From Platycnemis pennipes (lineage: Eukaryota > Arthropoda > Insecta > Odonata > Platycnemididae), in assembly GCA_933228895.1 (NCBI GenBank), contig OW121849.1:36674354-36738353 (forward strand): a DNA stretch of 64,000 bases, given 5' to 3'. The notes beneath the pieces are model-generated. The model was given only the letters and a program-made list of their open reading frames with translations, made no database searches and was not told the origin of the DNA. Below, in pieces: positions 45,783-57,049 of the stretch. The position numbers were made by a program, and so were the translations under genes. Every line of letters begins with the position of its first letter. Within the stretch, counting starts at the first letter, position 1.

Positions 45783-46206
45783 GTGAGTTTCACAATTCAT
45801 AATCTGAAAGTTTTATCCTGATTTAACATCAATAGAAGGGCTTTTGAGGTAGAAATACAATTTTGAATCACTGAGCAAATGTTTTTGCAATGTAAATAAT
45901 ACAATGAACAAAGGGGCATTTTGCTAGGACTGCATTTACCTCTACTACTAAGCCTTTTTGAGCATGTGTGATAGGTTACTATTGAAAAAGTTTTTTGTGT
46001 TGTAAAGCTATTAATCACATAAAGTATTTTAAGCTCTAATACATAGTCATGTGCCTCAAAATTTGAATGTACCCATCAGGAAAAATTCATGCTAGCAAAG
46101 ACAACCATAATATATTCCTAATCCTTTTGGTGTATAATGTTTATGATTTGCTAGTTCTTGTTTGCATACATAAATAATTGTGCTACATTGACTTTTACTT
46201 TTTAAG

Positions 46207-46337
46207 GTGCATTGGGAATGAGGACCAAATTCCAAAAGACAAATATTGCTCAATTAACCTTAAATATTAAGTCAAAGAATTGCCCTGAGGTCGTGGAGGA
46301 TCAGAATTCAACATCAGATGAAGATGACTTTCCTAAG
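46207..46337 (+). CDS. TTC27: TTC27 exon 5
   Basis: The acceptor is TTTTTAAG and the donor AAG/GTATTT. It reads GALGMRTKFQKTNIAQLTLN and ends in an acidic stretch TSDEDDFPK. Human has [20 protein letters not shown]. Two bases complete the Gly codon from exon 4, and it leaves in phase 0. The intron before it is only 424 bp. Confidence 0.92.
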
Positions 46338-46504
46338 GTATTTCCATATTTGGTACTTCCTTTTAATTTCTCAGTAAATTTTGTTTTAACCTTTATTAAT
46401 GGCGGATTATCTAAATTTTACCTGAGATTTTAACATTTCAATTTAGGTTTATAGTGCCATGTCCATGGTCATCTTTTAGTTACAGCTTATTCCTGACATG
46501 ATGG

Positions 46505-47455
46505 GGGAACTCAGAACCAAAATCACTATTATATGCATGAAATCGTTAGATGGAAATTAAAAATGAACTTGCATGAAAAAATTAATCTTCTAACTAGAGC
46601 CATTCAAGGGCAAGGGCCTAGCCATGTTGATACGCCAGTTCCCGTCAGAACACCGAAGTTAAGCAATGTTGGTCCGAGATGGAGGTTGGATGGGTGACCC
46701 TCCTCCAAACCTCTACCACAGTACTCTTGTCCCCTGTCTGCGAGTGGTGGGTAGGTTAAATGTGGGTTGGCACAATGGATCTAAAGAGGTCTAAGTGCCT
46801 GGCGGGCTCCATAAGGCCCCCGCCTACCTCTCCAATTTACATTTTAGAGCCATTCACACACAAAATTAAATAAAAATATGCAAAGGGTGACATCCAGTGA
46901 AAGAGCTGCACTAAATATTTCTATATCATCCACCTCCACTCCTCGTCTGATTTGGTCAGAGAACTACCTCCCTGGTAGTTTTACCACCCTGCCTTCCAAC
47001 CCTATACTTCCAAGTAGAGTTGCATGTACACTGCTCCTGCGCATCCGGTAAATAACATAACAATGAAAGTCGCAAGTACTTTTTGTGTACATTATGGCAT
47101 GAATAAGTGTGTGCTAAAGTTAATATACTTCTTCACAAATCATGATGTAGTCCAATATGCAATGCCTTACGAAATACCCCGCATGGAGTCTAACTACCAC
47201 TTCCATTGGCAGAATCAGCTGTGTCCCCCCCATTGTGATTAGGCAAAGGAGCTGTGCAGTCTGATGTGATTGGACGAAGAAGTGATGCACAACTCTTTCG
47301 CATGCCCACTTTACCGAAAGGGTGGAAAATACAAGTATTTGGCTGCTTATACCTTGAGAACTACGTGACTGGTCGAAGAACAGATAAATATGGGTCTTTT
47401 TATTTTACAAATTCTATCACATTCCATTCAGCAATAAAAATATATGGTAAATGAC
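46505..47455 (-). repeat. R1 interspersed repeat, copy 3, interrupted by a SINE
   Basis: The reverse complement of R1, from GGTCATTTACCA at 47453 down to GGTTCTGAG near 46510, including AATAAAAAGACCC and CCCTTTCGGTAAAGTGGGCA. The 5S SINE 46607-46845 lies within it. Confidence 0.75.
46607..46845 (+). mobile_element. 5S rRNA-derived SINE, copy 2, TSD AGAGCCATTCA
   Basis: The head contains CAGTTCCCGTCAGAACACC, GAAGTTAAGCAATGTTGG and GGATGGGTGACC, closely matching 5S rRNA and its internal A and C promoter boxes. The non-5S body ends CCAATTTACATTTT. An 11-bp duplication AGAGCCATTCA flanks it (46596-46606 and 46846-46856). It is inserted in R1 copy 3. Confidence 0.9.
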
Positions 47456-48198
47456 CTAATGCCACTCCTGAGGGATAGTAAAGCCTTAGTTTCAATTGCC
47501 AATTATTATACATATTTGGTACCTTAGTTTTCTAGCTAACAGATCTTTCTGGAAAACCATCAGTAGCACAAGAAGAAGAACTTCTCTCCCAACCCTAATG
47601 AGTGAATTTCTTAGCTTGGTATAGAAATGGTTAGTATTTTGCGTACCCTCAACAACCCTTCTGATCTCCCTGTAGAACCCATTGGTTTTCGAAGCCTAAG
47701 TTTCAAATTGGTAAGATTTTTGGAAAATTAAAATAAGGTAGTGCAGAAATATTTTGAGCCAAATGACATAATCTGACAGTAGAATGTTTATCATTTCTTA
47801 TTTCATTTATAAGAAGGATTTTCTCATGCAAAGGCATTAACTTCCCACTTATCAGATTAAAAGATTCAATTACATTTTCATATTGGACTTAAACTTTTGG
47901 AAGCCTCTTGATGTTTTGATTGGACTCAAACCTGAATAAGACTCAAATTGTGTTACTTCTTAGGAGTCCCTAAAAATTCTCAGCTGCAATTTAATCCGCA
48001 AACCCTCTCGCCTTATTTTAGCGCCTACTTGGTTGTCTACAGCATAGTATTAGGTGTAACTTTATGGAATTCCTTCATAATGGGATTGTGTAAAGACAGT
48101 AATGAATAGAACTCCTTGTGGAATTTAACATTGTCTTCTTCCTACAATATTAGGTACTTGGTTATCATTCTCATTGAAATAATTTTTTCTTATTTTAG
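47456..48198 (+). other. TTC27 intron 5, right part
   Basis: AT-rich intron DNA with nothing recognised. Confidence 0.4.
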
Positions 48199-48311
48199 GA
48201 TTTGCAGCTAAATGATGAAGTTAGGTTGGATCAGATAAAGTTTTTGAACAGTGATGATGGCAACCTGCCCACTTTAAGACCATTGGACCAAGCTGTCATA
48301 TTTGCACACTT
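48199..48311 (+). CDS. TTC27: TTC27 exon 6
   Basis: The acceptor is TTATTTTAG and the donor CTT/GTGAGT. It reads DLQLNDEVRLDQIKF and LRPLDQAVIFAH, aligning with NLELNDDTILNDIKL in human. In phase 0, out phase 2. Confidence 0.9.
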
Positions 48312-48739
48312 GTGAGTTGCCTATGATTTCGTTAATTGCAAATTGCTATTTCTTAAATCCTGGCTTTATGCTCCACCACTCTGTTAATTTCAGTGAGTTA
48401 AAATTGCAAAATTTATAGTACATAATTCTTTATCTGTGTTGAAGGTAGTATACCATAGGGTAGTTTCCTGTTTTATTTTATTGTTTTGATCAAACATTTC
48501 ATACCTTTGGAGTTTGTATTTCGAACCATTTGATTTTAAAATTACATGAAGTATTTTTTTCTAATTAATTTAAAACTGAAAAATATCAATGGCACCAAAA
48601 CGCGATTATATATTATAGGTGTATACACACTTTCCTCTCCCTGCTGCTAGGTGGTGCTGTGAACACAGCTGCTGACAAAAACATGCTCGATGCAAGCATG
48701 TTAGCAAGTGCCAGAAGGATATTTTTTCACTTAATTCAT

Positions 48740-48952
48740 TATTATGTATTATGATATATCATTATTTATTCATTTGGCTACAGGTATGCATTTTACTACA
48801 AATGGATACATATTTATTTATTTAAAATAATCCAAAACAACACATTTTGACAAGGAGTTAATGAATGATGAGAGTCTGAATAGAAAAGATTGTTTCGAAA
48901 CAGAAAGGCAAGGGGTGGAACAATGAAATAGTTCACTTGACTGCATCTTTCC
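48740..48952 (-). pseudogene. LINE C-terminal remnant left of piggyBac 2
   Basis: On the minus strand it reads SELFHCSTPCLSVSKQSFLF followed by FINSL, similar to the tail after the RT domain of Jockey-like LINEs. It directly continues the LINE at 51799-53113 across the piggyBac insertion. Confidence 0.55.
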
Positions 48953-48956
48953 TTAA

Positions 48957-51794
48957 CACTAGAACCACGGCAATTCGGTTATCCCTTAAACTGCGGTCGG
49001 GTCACTTTTGACCGACCTTCCTCTTTTGTGATAAATTGGTAAAATATAAAGAAAAATGTGAATTCTGAATATTTAGACATGCAAATATGCAAGATTTTTA
49101 TATGAAAAACAACAGTTAAATAGATTTCTTACGTCAAATTATTGCTGAAAAGACAATAAAAATCATAAAACATTTTGATTGCCCTTATAAACATGCAGTG
49201 CGTGTCCTTAGGTACTGAATAATGTCACATACCGAACACGCATAATAATGTCATGATGTGCATTTTCTGCTAAATGCTTTCTTACATGCATTACACTTCA
49301 CAAACGTTTTGTTTCCTGTGCAATTACCCTGACATCGAGTACGCTTTTCTAGTTTCTTAGAAACTTGGCTACGCAGGCATTTTAAATCAGGGTTGTTGTG
49401 TAATTTACAGCGAGCTCTTCCGTGAGCTGTCGAAGAAAATCTCTCCGTTTCATTTTCTTCTCATTCAGAGAATTGTACAATACGTAAGCATTTATTCCTG
49501 CCAAATCCAACAAGCTATAAAACGCGTGAACTGGCCGAAGTCTGGATGGTGCCTTGATGGAATATTTGCGAGCCATTTGATCCACTACGTGCCCTCCATA
49601 TCTGGAGCTATTATAAAATGTTACAGAGTCTGGCTTCTTTCTGCTACGAATTTCAATTTTGACATCAGAATGCATACTGCTTAGAAGGAAAACATTTTTT
49701 TTCTTTTTTCCCTGATAAATTGTCAAAGAGATGTCACCATTCTTCACTACTCGTACTACTACAATACCCGTATCATTTTCCTTCAAAGATTCACAGGGAG
49801 ACAAGGTGGTGTAAAAATTGACACATGTGACAATCCTCTGACTAAAAAAAGGTTCAATCAATTTCTTCAAAACAAAGTCACAAAGGCCCTCACCCTTGGG
49901 TCTATTGTCTTCTCTTCCAGGGTATTGGAAAGTATTCACATCATATTTGGACTCTGTCTACATCAATCAAATACTTCTACCCGTACATATATGGTTTTGA
50001 GGTGAACTGAATGGATCTGCATCGGCATTTAGATGGGAAAAGTAACTCATCAATGGTTATATAGGAAAGTGGAATGTAGCTACACTCTTTTATGCAATAT
50101 AGTCTTACCAAACCTCCGATACCATTGCTAATTTACTTTCTTTCAGTCTTTTTGACCCTACGGATTTAATGTCAAACCTCAAGAAACCCATTATTTCTCC
50201 GAATCTATCACGAGCCATCGTTGTCGTCAAAAGAATTTCTCCACTTCGCAGACCAAAGAGATTTTAGTTCTAAACCCTTAGATCCAAAGGCCCCACCGGC
50301 GTACAGTAGAGATAGAAAAGCTTCCAACTCTCCAATTTTCAAAGAACAATCATCTAACTGCAATACAGGATGTGCCTCAGTCTCGGTAGATGACACAATA
50401 TGTTCCAACGTATTATCAGTGATCATAAGTCACCAAGCACTGACGCAAGTTTCATTCACATAATTTTTTGCAAGCGGCGTGGGGCCAGCGTGATCTCTGA
50501 AAACATTGTGATACTCACGCCTACCACCTGAAGCATGGTCCACTATCCCAACTCGCTAGGTCTTGCCGTCTGGGGATACGATCTCTGCACCTGCAGACAG
50601 CTTAAATAGGCTACCAACACGGGTCCTACCTCATTTCACTGGTGGTGCGTAATGTCGTCAACGTGCGGAATGTCGTCAACTTGCGTGATACCTGGATTAC
50701 TCGCAGCGGCTTCTAGTTATGGTGATTGAGCCAACCTACGCCCCCGGCCACAACCTCATCCACGATTCCGAGTATGCCCTGCCCATGCACGACTTGGCTA
50801 GGTATGCAGATAATAATTATTGTTAAAAGAAGTCGTAATAATAGCACGAGGCATTGGAACACAGAAACGAAATTAAAATTTCCTAAGCACAAATATAATT
50901 ACCACCGTGGTAAATAAATAAATGAGAATAGTTGTACAAAAACTGTAATGTGCCCATTATACAAAATATTTACAAGTACTTTCATTCTCCACTGGGATTT
51001 TTAGGAACTGAAAGTGGTGTAGGATCATCTTCTGATGATGACTCTGAAGATGAGAATTGATGCGATTCATCTTCAGACAAAAAAACAAACGGCTCGCCCT
51101 CAGATTCGTTCTCCGAAATGTCGTTTAGGATTTCAGCAACATCCTTCGGTGTCTATGTCCGGCCGTAATCAACGACGAGCTCTCACGCTATATTCATCAG
51201 GAAAAACTGCACTACTGACACCATATTACCCCGGTCAAGCAGGGACCGAGAGGCGTGCCACTAGCGAAAGGGGTTGAAGTCATGGAAAGCAATTAAAACG
51301 TATAATTTCACACCCTTTTATTTTCTGACCAGGTGTCAACAACTAAGTGTCTTTTTCCAGGTAATACATCACATTTACCTTCACAGATTAGACTTGGCTA
51401 ACATTTTCTGGATTGGCGTATCTCTTCCTGTCCTCCGTCCCCCTACTTCCCCTCACCACTCCCCAGGTGTAAGTAGGGGGCAGCTAGTCGCCGAGCAGGC
51501 CGAAATCAGAATACCGTTGAATCAGAAACAAACAAAAACACAAACATACGAAAATTAACCCATATAAAACGTAAATACTCTCAGTGGGTCAAAACTGACC
51601 CACCCGCGGTTTAAGGTAAATATTAATTTATTTCAGAGTGTTTTTCCCCTAGAGATGTGGAATTACTAAGAGTAATTAAACACACTTATAGATGAAAAGT
51701 CATGGAATATTAGCTCTTCAAATGCGAATTAAAAGGAGCGGGAAAAGAAAAAAATTGCAAATGGGTCAAAAATGACCCAGCCGCGGTTCTAGTG
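48957..51794 (-). mobile_element. piggyBac element 2, TTAA TSD
   Basis: TTAA at 48953-48956 and 51795-51798 flanks inverted termini CACTAGAACC(A/G)CGGC. Subterminal GGTCACTTTTGACC and GGGTCAAAAATGACCC palindromes lie near each end. 2,838 bp, near the usual autonomous length. It inserted in the tail of a LINE. Confidence 0.92.
49251..51260 (-). pseudogene. piggyBac 2 transposase, broken
   Basis: Pieces occur in order on the minus strand. An acidic N-terminus lies at about 51130-50995 (ISENESEGEPFVFLSEDES). A mid-N segment at 50426-50208 carries LEAFLSLLYAGGAFGSKGL. The C-terminal DDE part (49939-49382) has VTCVNFYTTLSPCESL, VTFYNSSRYGGHVVDQMA and YSLLDLAGINAYVLY. After a one-base shift near 49385, a Cys-rich domain (CQGNCTGNKTFVKCNACKKAF) ends at 49251. 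The catalytic middle is degraded or missing, so it is not functional. Confidence 0.85.
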
Positions 51795-51798
51795 TTAA

Positions 51799-53113
51799 GG
51801 CACACGAAGCAGGAATAGGGAAAGAAGTTCAGATGACCTGTACCTGCCATTATCAATATTAACGGAAAATTTCCTGTCATTGAGGACATGACGATCAGTC
51901 AGAGATGCAATTCCGAGAGAAGGTCTTATCACACTGAGAGAAAACTTATGGAAAGGCATATGGCGGTAGCGGACAATAGATAGGAAGAAATTTAACGGAT
52001 GATCAAGGTGCTTGAGAGAAGAATGAAGGGCCGTGGCCCAGATTTGACAACAGTATTCCCGGACCAGAGAGATACATGCAAAGAAATAGGTACATAGAGT
52101 AGTTAGATCTGAAACTTCTCTGTAGCGATACATTAAACCCAGCAATGACATAGCTCGAGAGGAAATGGGTTTTATGTGCTCACGGAAGAGCAGCTTAGAG
52201 TCAAAAATGACCCCTAAATCTTTCTGAGAGGTGACCGAAGGAATACTATGCCCAGAAAGTAAATAATAATAACCCAGAAAAGATTTGCATAGAGTGAAAG
52301 GTAGAATCGTAGATTTAGCTGGATTAATTCCAAGGCACCAACTCTTTGGCCATTGGTCTAGTTTGTCAAGAGCATTCTATAGAGGAAAGCTGTAACCTGG
52401 GGAATCAATTTGTTTGAAAATTTTACAGTCACATGCATATAACGGGATTTTACAAGTAGAGCAGGAGATTGTGTCAACTAAGTCATCAATATGCAATGCA
52501 AAAAGTTAAGGACCAACAAAAATTGTCTCACTCGTCATCCAAAGGGGAACTTCATCGAGCAGGGCATCGGATGCAGAATGCAGTCTTTCATGACACCAGC
52601 TAACCAGGCAAGGGCGTCATCCACTGAGCCTTCTTCTAAAAGACACCATGGGAAGAAATTGAGGGCGTTATTGACATGAACCCAGTCCGTCTTCTTCCTG
52701 ATGTGGGTGGGAGGGTGCAGGAGAGGGGGAGGAGTAGACCAAGGACTCGAGGGCGGCCACCCACTGGGTTCCAGCAAAATGTCCAGGGACTCTTGGTCAG
52801 AGCAGAAATAGTCGCCAGCAAGGGAAACTTTCACCTTGTGTGAGAATAAAACAAGATCCAGGGCTTTCAACCCCCTGGTAGGAAACGTACTACATTGCTT
52901 GAGACCTACACCATTAATGTAATGATCAACAAAAAACTCCTCAAGGCCGGAGAAACTCTGGACATTCAAAGAGTAGGACCTATCAATGTTTAAATTAAAG
53001 TTACCCATGAGTACAACTTTTCTCATGCTACGGGCTAACGACACAAAGTTCCCACAAAAGACACTTTTCCAAAGTTGATATTTCACCTGATGGGGGTCGA
53101 TAATATGTACCAA
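51799..53113 (-). pseudogene. Jockey/CR1-like LINE: endonuclease and RT C-half
   Basis: Endonuclease end at 53113-52535: VVLMGNFNLNIDRS and FPTRGLKALDLVLF (GDFN- and LDLV-type motifs). The RT fingers are deleted. RT resumes near 52510 with FALHIDDL and LYACDCKIF, where the catalytic YADD motif reads YACD. KDLGVIFDSKLLFREHI (about 52230) and LVREYCCQIW (about 52050) follow. It ends at the TTAA of piggyBac 2 and continues at 48952. 5'-to-3' is right to left, antisense to TTC27. Confidence 0.85.
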
Positions 53114-53781
53114 TTGATAGCTTTCTCCCTACAGGCTGAATTAAAGGGAAGAGTTAATAGTATAAACTTTCCCCACATAAAGCAGCTCACTCTGCAATAC
53201 CAGAAGACTGCTATCAGAGAGTATAGGGGCTTATAAATTGATTATAAATACCACGTTCAATGGAGAAGACTTTCCAAGCAAAGAGAATTTTCTTAGGTAA
53301 TATTTAATACATGAATACCTGCCATAACTTAGGAGCTCTGAAATATGATTGTAAGCTCAGGCGAAAAATATTCCCTCTGCCTCACAATGTACACTATGAA
53401 CCTGTTAGGTCTTCAACAAGGCTACCACAGTCTCATCATTTCTGGACTTTTTCAAATTAACATTTAATTTTCTGGAAAACTGGGATTTCTTAATCCAAAT
53501 TATGTGTATAATTCATACATTTATGTTAGGACACATATCACTATTAATGAATTCTTCTTTGATGTAAGAAATTACCTATTTTCAGTATAAAAATGTTTAA
53601 AATAATAACCACAAAGTATCAGGCTTTATAGGTATGTCTAAATTTCCATTTTACCTTTTAATTGATCAATTCATTTTTGTGATTTCTTACTTGCATTTTT
53701 TTCCCTATATTTTTGCTTATTGCTTACTAAAATTATGTTTTGAAATCCATGTACATATTCTCATGCAATTTTCTGTTTCAG

Positions 53782-53848
53782 CATTTTAAAAATGAAATCA
53801 CAACCCAAAGATAAACTTGCAGATGAAGAGCTGTTAGCATATATAACT
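53782..53848 (+). CDS. TTC27: TTC27 exon 7
   Basis: The acceptor is TTCTGTTTCAG and the donor ACT/GTAAGT. 67 bp reading ILKMKSQPKDKLADEELLAY, then IT. It corresponds to NFQKNNPVHTLTEVELLAFTS in human. One base completes the codon from exon 6; leaves in phase 0. Confidence 0.88.
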
Positions 53849-53869
53849 GTAAGTTGTTCTTCTTTTGGT

Positions 53870-54620
53870 GTCATTTTCCTTTTCCTATCCCTATTATTAT
53901 ATATGTTGATATATGCCCTCAGGTAACTTTTGCAGCCCTTCACATGGTTCCTGTATCTCTGCTTAACTAAAATGTAGGTAATTAGGTATCTGGTGTCTCC
54001 TAACATTGGTAGTGTAAGAAGTGTATCTTCTATGTTGTGGTTTTTAAATGATGTGTTTTCTACCATTAACTTGCATTGTGTGCCGAATTCAAGCAGTCTT
54101 TCTCCTCTCATTTCTATTTCCTGATCCATATTTTCCAATCACTCTTCCTTTTTGACTGTTGTGGACGACAACGTTCCAATCTCGTAAAATATTAAGCTTT
54201 CCTCTCCTCATAATAGATTTATCACTTTTGTGATATCATAGATGTCATCCACTTCTTCATCATTGTTACCTGACGTAGGCATGCAAACCTGCACCACATT
54301 GGTATCTTAGGGCTCGGGCTCCAACCTTAGCATTGCTATCCTTTTGCTGTATTGAATGAAGCTCTTCATTTGCATTCTGGTACTCTTACTTAGAATTATG
54401 TCAACTCCATTCCCAATCAGTGATCCAGTGTTGTGCTCCAAAAGTCTCCTTCTTTCAGCCACATCATTTCCTTAATTTGTAATTCATATAGGTCCATTCT
54501 CCACTTTTCCACCTTCAGTTTCTTCAATCTTCCACAGATCCAAAGTAGTCTGGTGTTCCAGGTTCCTACCCTAAGATGTTTATCAACTTGACTGATTTTT
54601 GTCCCTGCTCCTATATCTGA
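53870..54620 (-). pseudogene. LINE endonuclease fragment
   Basis: On the minus strand from the right: LGTWNTRLLW, RIAMLRLEPEP, VVQVCMPTSGNNDEEVDDIY, then GERLLEFGTQCKLMVENTSF and LGDTRYLITYILVKQRYRN. These are consecutive motifs of the exonuclease-endonuclease-phosphatase domain of arthropod LINEs. Stops and shifts are present. The left end lies close to TTC27 exon 7. Confidence 0.8.
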
Positions 54621-55040
54621 AAGGGGGACTATTTTACCTCTGGAATATTTTACTTAAGAGAGTTCTATCACATCTTGATTAAAGGAAAAGTGGTGTAGCT
54701 GTGGCTACTACAGTGAAATAAATGTTGCTATGGTCTCCACCTTTACTCAGATAAAGAAGAGTGGCTGCCCTCTCCTCTAGGTGGTGGTGGCATTATTGTT
54801 GGATCCCTCCCATCACCAAGTCATGGCATCTTCATAGTTTTCTGTATCATTTGAAAGTCCTACCTTAGCCAAGAATAGACCAATACCATCTTGGAATGCC
54901 ATCACTAGCAATGATTTTAGTCCACAACTGCTTATTCTGTTCATTTATTCTTATCAGTAAGTCTTGTGGACTCACGCAGTGGCATTAAGTTAAGCCCTAA
55001 GGTAGTTTTCTTACTCTACAGTTTTCATTCATAAACAAGC

Positions 55041-55080
55041 AATAAGTTATTGCAAAAAGCAATAAGTTATTGCAAAAAGC
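55041..55080. repeat. 20-bp tandem duplication, palindromic
   Basis: GCAATAAGTTATTGCAAAAA occurs twice in tandem. Each unit contains the palindrome GCAATAAGTTATTGC. Confidence 0.7.
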
Positions 55081-55131
55081 AGTTGAGGAAAGAGTATGTC
55101 ACATTGTATATATGCCGGAAAAAAATACATA

Positions 55132-56413
55132 CAGTAAAACCTCGCTTTTACGTCCCCGCAATTTACGTTTTCCCGCCATTAACGACTTTTTCTTCATGTC
55201 CTAACAATGTCCATATATCCGCAATGTAACGCCTTCCCTTTATTCACGCTAGCAAATTTTTGAATGGTTCGCCATTTACGTTTTACGAGACGATTTTGCC
55301 GTGATTGTCGTCCTGGTTGCATAACTAGTGGTTGGACTCAACGCTCCGTGAAAGACAAAGTAAAAACTCATGCAGTAAGTTACCACTATGAAAGAGAAAT
55401 GAAATTTGCCCAGATATACCACCATTTATCGTGACCTCGCTCATCTGTGCAATTGTAATGCCGCGAGGGATTACAGTACACGTACGTCGTTTTTCTCGCG
55501 ATTGTTGTTCTGGTTGCATAACTCGCGGGATGGCTGATGCTATCGCATTGGTGATGAAATTTTTCATTTATTTAAGAAGTGTATGCTTTTCAGCATTTGC
55601 GATCTTGTCTTTCTTTTTTGGAGGCATTAATACAGATTTTAAAAAATCCTCCAGCCAAATTTCATCCTCATATATCCTACGAACACACCCGTAAAATCAT
55701 CTCATTCTTCTCTAGCTCGATTCTTAAGTAGCTTTGATAGAATATCACTATAGTCTCCACACCTTTTCTCATAATATTTACCTTAACTTACTAGCATGGT
55801 TGGATCAAGATTCCTGGCCTCAGTTCATCCTTATCTATGTCATTCTCCTCTTCTATTTCCAAGTTCCCTTGTCTATCATTAATGCCATGCAGTTCTTTTC
55901 ACATTTTCCTTACCCCTATGCTGAATCTCATTAAGTTCTATCAGCAGTTCTCCTGACTTAACAGTAATGAACAGTGTCTTGACCACTCTAGTGTCTACTA
56001 CACCATCCCCCCCCCCTGCATCCTTTCTCAACTGCTTGCTGTTCTGCATCTTTCCTCATACACCTGTAAACTAATTCCTGATATTCTCTCCAATTTACAA
56101 CTGTACAATTTTTTCACACTCTTCCTAATCTTGGCCCAACCATATGTAATCTAGTTAATATATCTCCCCATGTCCCCATGCATTTCAAATAAGAGATTTT
56201 GGCATTATTGAAGAGGTTTTGTTGGAACTATATTTCAATGTTAAACTTGTCATTCAATGAAAGCAAGAATTAGGCAGGCAAAATCAAGAAGCAAGGAGTT
56301 ATTCTTTCAGGCATAACTTTCATATAAAATTGCATACCCTCAAATTACACTTTCCCGCGATTTACACTTTTTTCTCTAGTTCCCCTCAAAAGTGTAAAAG
56401 AGGGGTTTTACTG
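55132..56413 (+). mobile_element. Tigger/pogo-like MITE, TA TSD
   Basis: Starts CAGTAAAACCTCGCTTTTACG and ends AAAAGAGGGGTTTTACTG, flanked by TA at 55130-55131 and 56414-56415. Subterminal TTTACGTTTTCCCGCC words recur inverted near 56355. 1,282 bp, no transposase seen. Confidence 0.8.
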
Positions 56414-56897
56414 TAATTCCTCATCATGATAAACCATAGTGGGTAAAAAGTGGTAATAGATATGAAAATATAGTTTGTAGATGTCAGCCCTATATCACCT
56501 AAACATTTTTCAGGCCAATGGCCTGAAACCATTCTCTTATTTGGTGGTGCAGTGCAGAACATATGTATCAACTCCATTATTTTGATCTGTAAAACTTAAA
56601 TTCTAGGTTTATGCTTTTATGATAGAATTGTCCTATTTTGAGTACATTGACTATAAAATATAATCAAGTCCAATAAACCTTGCTACAGCCTCCTATTTAA
56701 TTTTCTTTCTGGGTTAATCAAATTGAAAACATTCCCCTCTCCCATGCTTAATCTAATAAGTGAAATTACTAGGTATTTAAAATAATGGAGATTTTTACTC
56801 TTATCATTATTGCCTTAATTTTGCAGTCACTATAACTCATTTTAGATGTTTTAGCTGTCCTAAAAGTAAATAATTTTGTATTGATTACATTTTCCAG

Positions 56898-57011
56898 TGT
56901 TTACTATCACAGCCCCGTGTGTGGTGTTTACACTTGACTGTCCTACTGGAAAGGTGTAGATTGGAATCAAACCATTCCAGGACTGTTGAGCGATCAATGA
57001 TGCAAGCTCAG
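56898..57011 (+). CDS. TTC27: TTC27 exon 8
   Basis: The acceptor is CATTTTCCAG and the donor CAG/GTGGGT. It encodes CLLSQPRVWCLHLTVLLERC and HSRTVERSMMQAQ. Human TTC27 has [20 protein letters not shown] and STRRVERAMRQTQ. In and out in phase 0. This is the last exon I can find, so the TPR-coding exons lie to the right of the window. Confidence 0.93.
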
Positions 57012-57049
57012 GTGGGTGTGTATTTTTTATACATTAAATGCATTCTTAA

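Noticed and set aside
46607..46845. Possible genuine 5S rRNA gene
   Set aside because: The 5S-like part is diverged and fused to an unrelated body, flanked by a target duplication, and a second dispersed copy exists. It is a SINE.
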